Assembly: GCA_963725505.1 (NCBI GenBank)
Contig: CAVRYN010000003.1
Span: forward strand, 1-64,000
DNA: 64,000 nt
From: Udaeobacter sp963725505
GTDB taxonomy: Bacteria > Verrucomicrobiota > Verrucomicrobiia > Chthoniobacterales > UBA10450
Direction: 5' to 3'
The notes beneath the pieces are model-generated. The model was not told the origin of the DNA. It did no database searches and was given only the letters and a program-made list of their open reading frames with translations. The position numbers were made by a program, and so were the translations under genes. This document shows positions 1-8,747 of this stretch, in pieces. Each line of letters starts with the position of its first letter. Within the stretch, counting starts at the first letter, position 1.

Positions 1-4
1 ATCC

Positions 5-3000
5 ATGAAAAAGAAATCCACTTCGCAATCAGCCTTTTTTAATGTCCGGATCTTAATTGCTGCTCTCTTTTGCCTCGCTGGCGTCGCTATGGCGCTGCTT
101 GGCATGGGCGCGTTCTCGAGCGCGTTCGCCCAGGGAAGAGGCACAAAAGCCAATCAGGCGGCTCCCGGCACACAGAGCGCCGGACGTGGTGCAAATGGTC
201 GGTCCCGTCCGTCTGGATCAGGACTTGCGAAAGCTTCCGTACGTCGCACCCAAGGAGGAGTTCGAAGAGAGACGGCTGATGCGCTACCCACACAATGGGA
301 CAGATCAAACAAATGCCCCGTCAGGATACGGAACCTCCGGCCTGGCATACGTCCAGTCGCTGCTCAAAAACATTTGGCGGCCTACGCCAACGATTCCGGG
401 ACCGCTGCTGACGTTTGAGGGGCAGGGCAATACATGCGGTTGTCAGCCGAGTGACAGCGAGGGCGATGTCGGTCCGAACCATTACGTCGAAGCGGTCAAC
501 GAATCGATCAGGATCTTTGACAAAAACGGCAACACTTTATCGGGCCCAACCAGTTACAATTCATTCTTTTCCGGCTTGACTGGCACTCCTTGCACCAACG
601 CCAATGACGGAGACCCTTATGTTCTTTATGATCAGGCGGCTGATCGCTGGGTGATCAGTGACTTTGCCTTTCCCGGGTCTAATGGCAGCCTTTCTATGAG
701 TGCATTGGTGTGTCCCAGACTCCCGACCCGGTCAGTGGCGGCTGGTTTCTATATGCCCTGCAGGTAGATCCAGCAAATCCGACGTTCCTCGGCGATTACC
801 CCAAGTTCGCGCTGTGGAATAATGGCGGAGCCCAGCCAGGGGGCGCTTATCACCTGACGGTCAACCTGTTCATCGGCTTCGGCGATTTCGCCGGCGTGCG
901 GGTGTATGCGCTCGACCGTGCCAGCATGCTCGGTGGCGGTCCCACGAACGCGATCGCCTTTACTCTCAGCGCGGCCGATGTTGGCCCTTCCTATAGCTTC
1001 GTCCCTGCGACTTTTCGCACTGGCAGTCCGCCGCCTGCGGGAAGGGATGAAATGGTGCTGGCTATCGACAGCCCGGCCACTGGCGGTGTGACCTTGACCC
1101 AGGTCCACGCCCGGTTCTTTCATGTGGATTTTGTCACCCCGGCAAATTCCACGTTTGGCCTTGGTCCAACTCATCAGCCGAACGCCGAGATCACAGTCAA
1201 CGGGTTCGTTGACGCCTTTACAACCGCGACCAGCGACCTTGTGCCACAGCAGGGCACGTCGGTAAAACTGGATACCTTGGGCGATAAGATCATGACGCCC
1301 GTGGTTTACCAGAACCGCGCCGGTACGGAATCGTTATGGGCGGATAGCACCGTTTGTACCGACGCGAACTGCACGGGCCCGACAGGCGTTCGCTGGTATC
1401 AATTCGATGTTACCGGCGGCACGTTCCCGGCTACTCCTGTCCAGCAGCAAACCTGGACCAATACCAATGACGGCTTATGGCGCTGGATGCCCAGCATAGC
1501 CGTGGATACGAACGGAAACACCGTCCTGGGTTATTCCACTTCCAGCACGACAATCTTCCCTGATATTCGGTATGCTGGACGTCTCGTCAGTGACCCGCCA
1601 GGTAACCTTGCGCAAGGAGAAGCCGTCATGTTTGCGGGAGTCGGATTCCACAGTGGCGTCCGCTGGGGTGATTATACGAGGACAGAAGTCGATCCCTCCA
1701 ACGGCATGGACTTCTGGCATATCAACCAATATGCCCAAAGCGGCACCTGGCACACGCGCATCGGCAAGTTCAACTTTGGCGGTGGTTCTCCAACTCCTAC
1801 TCCAACAGCGTCTCCAATCGCTACGCCAACGGCGACTCCGTCTGGCTGCAATTGGTCGGCCGGTCCGGACATGCCTACAGTGTTAATCAGAGCGGTGGGC
1901 GTGTTTTTCCCAGCCGACGGAAACTTTTACACCGTGGGTGGCCGTACCGCGGACACAGCAGGCTCTGACTTCCAGCACGTGCTTCAGTACAACCCCGGTA
2001 CCAACAGCTGGACCCAAAGGGGCGTGACATTACCCGACAACACGATGAATAACATGGCCTGTGGTGTGCTCACTGTTTCAGGAACTCCTTTGATCTATTG
2101 CGTGGGCGGCTCCGCAGCTGGGCAGACCACAGCCACAGCGCGCGTGTTCTTCTATAACCCGGCCACCGACACCGCGACCACTCTCACCGGAGACGACTGG
2201 CCGGGCGCCATGGGAACCATTCTGCCTGGTGGCTTTGCAGTGACTGGCAACAAGCTATACATACTGGGCGGGTTCAACATCAACGTAGCTTCCACTAACC
2301 AGATCTGGGCGTTTGACCCCACTGCTGCCGTTGGCTCCAAGTGGACACTGGCCCCGGTGACCACACCGGAAGGAATCATGTATGCACCTACGGCTGCCAT
2401 AGGTGGCATTATCTATGTGGGTGGCGCATCGGACTATCAGGGTGCCACAGTGGTTGACACCACTAACTCGTTCAGCTTCAATCCTGCCACCAACACCATC
2501 GGGTCCATCGCAGCGATACCGAGGGCTACAGGCGAGACACGTGGGCTGAACTTCAATGGCAACATGTATGTCATGGGTGGTGGCAGAGTCGCACCCAATC
2601 CCTCCACTGAGGTGGATGTCTATCATCCGGGTACTAATACTTGGACAACGGACCTGCCATTTGTGACTCCGCGGCGCAACTTCCCGACCGATACCAATGG
2701 CACAGACCACATCTGGCTCTCAGGGGGGTATGCCACCGACGGCATTACACCGCTGGCCTCGATGGAAATCTTCATGTGCCAAGGGGGGCAATCCCCAACG
2801 CCGACACCCACGGCCACGGCTACGGCAACCGCCACAGCAACTGCGGCAGCTTCGGCAACGCCTACAGCAACAGCTACCGCGACAGCAACAGCAACAGCGA
2901 CGCATACGCCGACAGCTACGCCTACGGCCACAGCGACAGCGACTGCCACAGCAACGCCGACGCCAGTGCTAACACCGAGGCCTAGTCCGACGCCGCGTCC

Positions 3001-3028
3001 GCGTCCGACTCCGCCGCCGCGGCCCTAG
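5..3028 (+). CDS. Secreted kelch-propeller protein with PT linker and Arg/Pro tail (two frameshifts)
   Basis: The product starts with a type-1 signal peptide (MKKKSTSQSAFF, hydrophobic core, likely cut near AFA-Q at residue 42). An N-terminal domain of about 450 residues follows (roughly 380-1790), homologous to the start of the 25550-28527 protein (GDVGPNHYVEAVN, NDGDPYVLYDQAADRW), with no family I can name. A kelch domain follows at about 1846-2780, with six diglycine turns such as VGGRT, VGGSA, LGGFN, VGGAS, MGGGR and SGGYA, fitting a six-bladed propeller. A Pro/Thr/Ala linker and the terminal RPSPTPRPRPTPPPRP close the protein. The frame changes near 150-185 and again near 705-711, so as read the gene is broken; homology is continuous across both sites, which suggests assembly indels or recent decay. 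Extracellular binding or surface display is inferred. The first bases of the window leave no room for its promoter. Confidence 0.8.
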
Positions 3029-3054
3029 CTTGCAGCGGTATTTGGAAACGTTAA

Positions 3055-3088
3055 GCGGGAACTCGTGAAGCGATTCGCGAGTTCCCGC
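3055..3088 (+). terminator. Palindrome after kelch gene, terminator-like
   Basis: Perfect 11-bp inverted repeat, GCGGGAACTCG (3055-3065) and CGAGTTCCCGC (3078-3088), 27 bp after the stop. The same sequence family follows three other tailed genes in this window. There is no clear T-run, so the terminator role is inferred. Confidence 0.6.
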
Positions 3089-3240
3089 AACGTGTCTGGG
3101 GCAGAACGCGTTGTCTCCAAACGCATTGGGTGAAATGCGGCTTTGCCGCCTGATATCTTGCGCCTTCGGCGACTCACCTGCCATCGTCTTCGCCGCCTCC
3201 GCCGAGGCTACGGCGGGCCAAGGGAGAAGCCGATCCCACC

Positions 3241-4018
3241 TCAATGCCCGCGTGCCAATGGATTAATTACCCAAGGCCAGTCTTCCGCCCTCGCGCACAA
3301 ACCGGCAGCCACCGGATTGTGCCGGATGTAATTCAGTTTTGCTGAAAGCTGCGTGCTGCGTTCACCAGCTCGCAGTCGATGATCGAAATACCCTTCCTAC
3401 ATTAATATCCTCTGTAAGAGCAAGCCCAAACCGAGCCAGCGGAGCGGTGAGGCGAGGGCCGACACAAGCAGGGTGAGCGGGGCGCGGAGGGGAAGGGACG
3501 TGCGGGCGCTCGGGGACGTGCTGCGGGAGACGGGAGTAAGCAGCACGCCAGCGGAGCGACCCACAGAGGATACTAATGTAGCTGTTCGCTTTCGCTAAAG
3601 GCGGGCGAGACGCTCCGCCCTACCCGGCGCTGTCGCTTCGCTCCGGCCAGCGAAGCTGGCGGCTCACACACCAAAGTTTATTTCGTGTGTGAGCCAGCGC
3701 CTGCCAGCTGACGTGATTGATCCGCGAATGAAAACGTTTCCAGTTTCGGATGACCGCGCTCATCGATCCATCGCGCCCGAAAGATGGCAGCGCATGTAAG
3801 TGATCAGGCATCAAAAGAAAGAGCGTGATGTGCCATCGCATCTTGGCTTCGTACAATTTTGCTGAATCCAAAATCGCTTTCGCCAACAGAGGACTTGTTA
3901 ATGTGTTTTGTGCTTTTTCCCGATCCACGGCGACGCGGACGTGAAAAAGCGCGCCGGGTTCAACCCAATGGGGCACCTTATGATGCAAACGCTGTGGGAA
4001 ACCGCGGTAGATTTTCAT
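3241..4018 (-). pseudogene. RAYT (REP-associated tyrosine transposase), split by a 304-bp element
   Basis: Single-strand HUH/Y1 transposase of the IS200-like REP-associated family. The first part (4018-3701) encodes 106 residues from MKIYRGF, containing HWVEPGALFH, WHITLFLLMPDHLHAL (HxH metal-binding pair) and ending ...NHVSWQ. The frame then runs into a 304-bp insert (3397-3700). The second part (3396-3241) resumes in the correct frame as EGYFDHRLRAGE...KLNYIRHNPVAAGL, carrying the conserved Tyr of the YIRxNPV motif, and ends at TGA 3243-3241. Removing 3397-3700 gives an uninterrupted frame of 157 codons. Metal-binding and nucleophile residues therefore sit on opposite sides of the insert, and the gene can only make active enzyme if the insert is removed. 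Confidence 0.85.
3397..3700 (-). mobile_element. 304-bp structured element inserted after the Trp-Gln codons of RAYT, copy 1
   Basis: On the minus strand the insert starts GCGCTGGCTCACACAC right after TGGCAG and ends ...ACAGAGGATATTAATGTAG right before GAAGGG. Its left end folds into a hairpin with stem GGCTCACACAC/GTGTGTGAGCC, followed by GCCAGC-TTC-GCTGGC. The right end forms a long imperfect stem, CTACATTAGTATCCTCTGT with ACAGAGGATATTAATGTAG, closing at the boundary. It carries no credible ORF. Related copies lie at 17310-17612 and 20594-20897. Confidence 0.75.
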
Positions 4019-4100
4019 TTCTCGGGAATCTAACCACCGGACTTGCCATGTCCGAGTAAATTCTCGCGGCTCCAGCGAGTCATCTGCCATCGCCAAGGGA

Positions 4101-4395
4101 GAAGCCGATCCACCTGTAGCTTACTGCTGCAAGGTGGAACGCGTTGTCCTCAACGCGTTGGCTGACAGATGCGGCTTCGCCGCCGAATGATTTTGCGCCT
4201 TCGGCGGTTAGGCTGCCATCGTCTTCAGAGAAGCCGATCCACCCATAGCTTACTGCTGCAAGGTGGAACGCGTTGTCCTCAATGCGTTGGCTGACAGATG
4301 CGGCTTCGCCGCCGAATGATTTTGCGCCTTCGGCGGTTAGGTTGCCATCGTCTTCGGAGAAGCCGATCCACCCATAGCCTACTGCTGCAACGCGT
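4101..4395. repeat. 129-bp tandem repeat, about 2.3 units
   Basis: Units start at 4101, 4230 and 4359 with GAAGCCGATCCACC, spaced exactly 129 bp apart; the third is truncated. Each unit is a mosaic of short palindromic blocks: AACGCGTTGTCCTCAACGCG, GGCTTCGCCGCC, GCGCCTTCGGCG. The same blocks recur near 3140-3250, 20100-20260, 21040-21215 and 59610-59705. The unit length is a multiple of three, so a minus-strand frame reads 43-residue repeats, but this is probably not a gene. Together with the palindrome at 4518-4558 it fills the stretch 4019-4581. Confidence 0.75.
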
Positions 4396-4517
4396 TGGCT
4401 AAACAAATGCGGGCCGCCCCAATATTTGCACCTTCGAGGGTTAAGGCGACATCGTCTTCGCCGCCTCCGCCGAGGCTACATCGCCAAGGGAGAAGCCGAT
4501 TCAGCCCCTCTAAAGCA

Positions 4518-4558
4518 GGCGGGGAACTCGCGAGTCTTTCCTCTCGCGAGTTCCCGCC
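4518..4558 (-). terminator. Palindrome after BNR/nidogen-like gene, terminator-like
   Basis: GGCGGGGAACTCGCGAG (4518-4534) pairs with CTCGCGAGTTCCCGCC (4543-4558). It lies 23 bp beyond the stop of the gene at 4582-8308 and belongs to the same family as 3055-3088. Confidence 0.6.
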
Positions 4559-4581
4559 TTAGAGTCCAAACAACGTCCGAA

Positions 4582-7500
4582 CTAGGGCCGCGGTCGCGGA
4601 GTCGGCTGTGGCCTCGGCGTCGGCGCATGCCTCACTGGCGTCGGCGTTGGCGTCGGCGTGGGACTGCCACACCCTGTGGGTATGTAGTTCACTCGCAGCC
4701 CTGGTGTCAGCGTCGCTTCATCGCAAGAGAACGACGTGAACACCTTCAGATCTTGCTGGATGCCGCTGACTGCCGTCAACCCGTTGTCGCCGGTTGTCCC
4801 GTAGATCACCGACAACGTATTCGAGCCTTCGGTCAACAGTACCTCGAACTCCGCTTGCGTGGGACCCGGGGGGCTGTTGAAGTAGTTGGCCTTCCACCTG
4901 ATGACGAACTGCCGATTGGGCGCAGTTCCCAGCGTCTGGGTGAAGATACCGCAGCCTGGGCAGGGACCCACACTTTCATCGGTAACTAGATCGGCATAGT
5001 TAGGGAACAAGGTATTCACGAACGGATCCTGTCCACTCCCCGGATCCACCGGCACGCACCCTTCCCAGAAGAACAGTTTGTTGTAGGGCCCGGTGAAGTG
5101 TATGTCGCCGTCCGACCCGACAGACGCCACTGAAGTCGAAGTGCCGTATACGCTTACCGGGAAGGGTAGAGTGATGTCCGTGGTGCAGTCGTCGCAGTGG
5201 TTGCCGATATCGGTGCCGCCGGCGGTTATCGTGCCGGTGGCAGTAGCTGTCGTATAGGTTACCTGGCAGGTGGGGGTTGGCGTGGCCGAAGGTGTTCCTG
5301 TCGGTGTTGCGGTTGCCGTAGCCGTCGCTGTAGGGGTGGCTGTTGCCGTCGCTGTAGGTGTAGGGCTTGGGGATCCACTTGGCGATGCCGTTGGTGTTGG
5401 TGTTGGACTCCCACCGCCGGGCAGAGGATAAACATAGGCGCCGCGACTGCGCGTCCAGACCGAGAGCGTGGTGGAGCCGCGGTCGATTTGCATGTCCCAC
5501 ACCATCGCGTGCGAGATGCCGTTCTCGAAGCGCACCCAGGTTGGAGACGCTACCGTTATGTCGTCGGTATAGTAAACGCCCCAGTCTGTCCCGGCATAAA
5601 CCTGGTGGGCATTGTTCGGATTAACAATGATCGAATCCACCGGAATATCCGGCAGATTGCCGGTCTTGTCTAGCCATGTAAAGGAGCCGCAGTTAGCAGC
5701 GCAGGTTACCTGAAACACGTGACCAGGCGTGGACGGCGTGTTAGGGTTAAAGCCGCCTATCGCCGCGTAGCCCACCGGCAGATTCGCGGCCGACACGGTT
5801 GGATCGAGCGCGATCCCTTGCACGGGGCGCAAAGGCACAACGGTGTTATTACCGGTAACATCCACCCAGTTGGCCTGTGACGCAATGCCGGTGCCAAGGT
5901 TAAAACCGATCCACACATTGGCGTCGTTCGTGCCAACCATGGCCACACTCTGGTACTTCGGCGAGTACTTGACCTGGTTGATGTACGAACGATTGCCCAA
6001 GGTCTGCTTGGTCATGTTCTGGGTCGTCGGATTGTTCGTCACATACCAGTCTGCTGTACCGAACGAAGAGTTGCCGCCATCAATCGTCTCCCATACTCTG
6101 GTAGTACCAGCAATCAGATGACCGCAGCCTCCGGGAACACCGGCTGCCGGACAATCATCACCGCCGGGAATACCGCCATGGAAAAGATCGTAGGGCAAAA
6201 TGAATGATTGTGTGTCACTACCCCAACCGCCGGAGACCCTGCCACTCCAAGGGGCATTCTGGTTCGTGCAGTTACTCACGCACCGATGAATCGCACCGCT
6301 GTTGTTACCCTGCCAGAAGCGGAGGCTTGAACCTGTGCCTACTGGATCAATGCGCCCGGTGAACCCGTCGCCGCCAACGCCCATCTGCCATAGCACAGGC
6401 CCCGTTGGCGATCCGGTAAACGTGACTGAGATGGAGCCGTTGTCCTGCGCGCCGCCGTTTGCCTGCGGAGAGGCAGCGTTCGCGAAGTTGCCGCTGATGT
6501 CGCCGGAGTAAAACTCGATGGTGTTAACACCTGTGTCCATATTAAACCAGGTCGGATCGACGGTCTGCGATGTAATGTCCGCATTTATAGTTCCGTGGAC
6601 GCCGCCATCGTTTCCGATTGCCAGAATGCTGGATGAGCCGGGCAGGAATGCGAGAGCATGTTGGTCCACGTGCACGGGACCCGCGCTTCCGCTATACGAA
6701 TAACCGCAGGTGATATCGTTCCACACAGTGCCCGTGCGCGTTGCAAACCAGACGTCGAACGTGTCGAAGAAGACCCGGTCCGGATTGTTTGGGTCCACGG
6801 CGACTCCCTGGTCGTACCAGTTCTGGGGATAATCGCCCTGCCCAGGGTTGGTTGGCAGTTTCTGAGTGCGCCGCCTTGAGAGCCTTCCATATAAGCCCAA
6901 GTCGCGCCACCGTCTGTGGTAGCCCAGGCGCCAAGCTGGCAGCCATTGGTATTGCCGCAACCGCTGTTGCTATTCGACACGATGGACTGGCCCTGTGCGT
7001 AAATGTAATTTGGGTTACTCGGCGCGACGCCAATGTCAATTCGTCCGAGCTGGTTGCCGGTCGTGGTATTGACAAACGCGCTTCCGTTGCCGGCGTTCAT
7101 CGGCGCCCCTGTCGGGTACGACGCTGCCGGTAACCTGGTTGCCGAAGATGAACCCATTGGCGTTGCTGGTGATGGACGCAAAGCTCGGGCAGCCGCTCGT
7201 GCCCATGGTGGCGCTGTAGAGTCCGTTTGCCCCGTTGTTGCCCAAGATCGTATTGGACCGTCGTGGCAAACCCGCGGGTGCCGATCGCGGCGACGATCCG
7301 AGTCGTGCCACCCATATTGCTTAGCTCCAGTCCTGTAACATCCTGGCGTTGCGTGCTGAAGCTGTTGGTAAAACACGGGCCGGTCCAGTTAACACCAGCG
7401 TCGTACGAAAAGTAGAGACCTTGTTTGGTTCCGGCAACCACCTTGTTACTGTTGTTCGGGTCCACGCGGACTTTGCCAACTGCGTTGTATTGTGGATATT

Positions 7501-8308
7501 GCCCTGGAGGCTCCACGTAAATCATGCCGAACACGTCGGCGCCGAGCACAGTCCAGGTGGCGCCTGCATCGGTTGACTTGAGAATACCCTGGCTGCCCAT
7601 CGAAAAGGAACCAAAGTTGAGGTCGCCGGTGCCTGCGTAAATGGTGTTATGATTGCTAGGATCGATCGTAATAGTATCGATCGCTGTAGTGGCAATCAGC
7701 GGATCATCGGTCACAGCGGTCCACGTAGTCATATCGCTGCAACAGTTCGTGGTTTTCCACACACCGCCGCCGACGGGCCCAATATAAGCAACGATACTGC
7801 CATTGGTCGTCGTAGTTGGATCGATCGCAATGGCGTTAACTCGACCCTCGGTTGTGGTGTAATTGAAACAGCCGGAACACCCGGTCATCCGTTCCGGTTG
7901 CGGACCGAGCGCAGTGAAAGCATTTGGGCTAAGAGGCACTGGCCCCCCCGGGTTGAGCTTTAGATGAGCTCCAGCCGGAACGCCAGTCGCCATTCGCGCA
8001 TGTTGCACAGCTGCGGCGCGCACCCATGCCGGGTCAAAGCGGCCAGTAGGAAATGTCAGACGATCATGCCAGTATTGTTCCAATTGTGCCAGACGCGCAG
8101 ATTCACTCTGAGAACTGTCGCCCGGTACAGGCATGTAGCGATCGGCCTCTGGGGCAGGTCGCGGTGCGGCCCCCCTCTCTGCTAAGATCGCCAGGGCTAC
8201 TCCGAACAGACAGACAGTTAATCCGAGCAACGCGCGGAGATTGAAGAACCCGCCTTCGCCGAGGCTACGGCGGGCAGGCGCTGATTGTGAAGTGGATTTC
8301 TTTTTCAT
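4582..8308 (-). CDS. Secreted BNR/sortilin-like propeller protein with nidogen-like domain and Arg/Pro tail (frameshifted)
   Basis: The start at 8308 (MKKKSTSQSA) gives a type-1 signal peptide interrupted by the decapeptide PARRSLGEGG, encoded by a palindromic repeat (8249-8278). The main body, about 8200-5430, is a repeated-blade propeller with Asp-box-like segments (STDAGATWTVLG, TTDGGATW) and DPNNSNKV-type turns, resembling BNR/VPS10 glycosidase-like proteins. After a PT linker, a nidogen-like beta-sandwich at about 5270-4670 carries DIGNHCDDC and APNRQFVIRW. The tail ends TPRPQPTPRPRP. The frame changes near 7250, 7120 and 6880; all three are local slips within continuous homology. Enzymatic activity is not evident, and a binding or surface structural role is inferred. 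No convincing -10/-35 pair was seen upstream. Confidence 0.75.
8249..8278 (-). repeat. 30-bp GTAG palindromic repeat coding PARRSLGEGG in frame
   Basis: On the minus strand it reads CCTGCCCGCCGTAGCCTCGG then CGAAGGCGGG, with the hairpin CCTC-GGCG-AAGG just after GTAG. It sits in frame inside a signal peptide between SQSA and FFNLR, positions that are adjacent in sister proteins. Confidence 0.8.
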
Positions 8309-8747
8309 TTTTTTTAGATTTGGAGATTTACGCGCGTGCACTTTTGAGGAGTCGAGACGCTGCATGTATTTGCTTGGTGTGGTGCATGCTTTGTTTCAAT
8401 AGACCTGAAGGTGCAAGCGAAAGCCACGTGTAAACGTTGCGCCGAAATTAGTCAAGCTTTTTCGACGGCTAAAACGTAAATCGTTTCATGCGTGGCTGCC
8501 AAATTTTCCACTACGGTCTTGGTACTGCCGGGCCGCAGCGCGAGGCCGGTCGGATCGCCGTGCTCTGGCGTCTTTGGTTGGGATGACGGAAAGCACCTGA
8601 CAAAGCTTCCGCGGCTGTTTAATGCGCGAGCTGTCCCCCCACACACGGCAGGCGGTAGCGACCTGATCGTTGGCGAAGCCGCCGGGGGAACTCGCGAGTT
8701 TCCGCTCGCGAGTTTCCCGCCTTAACGGTTCTAATTAGGTCCAGCAG
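8309..8747. other. Intergenic stretch between two minus-strand surface-protein genes
   Basis: About 440 bp holding the upstream region of the 4582-8308 gene and the 3' flank of the giant gene. Apart from the palindrome at 8684-8721 I see no gene. A TTGAAA at 8391-8396 (minus) is a weak promoter candidate only. Confidence 0.5.
8684..8721 (-). terminator. Palindrome after giant gene, terminator-like
   Basis: GGGGGAACTCGCGAG pairs with CTCGCGAGTTTCCCGCC across a short loop, 26 bp beyond the stop of the 2701-aa gene. Same family as 3055-3088, 4518-4558 and 32350-32388. Confidence 0.6.

Noticed and set aside
2790..3028. PT-linker regions as a possible CRISPR or satellite array
   Set aside because: There are no regular repeat and spacer units. 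The repetition is at protein level with variable codons.
4080..4406. ORF of 43-residue repeats (YGWIGFSEDDG...) as a repeat protein
   Set aside because: It arises from the 129-bp intergenic tandem repeat, whose blocks also occur outside any frame. No signal peptide or homologue is recognised.
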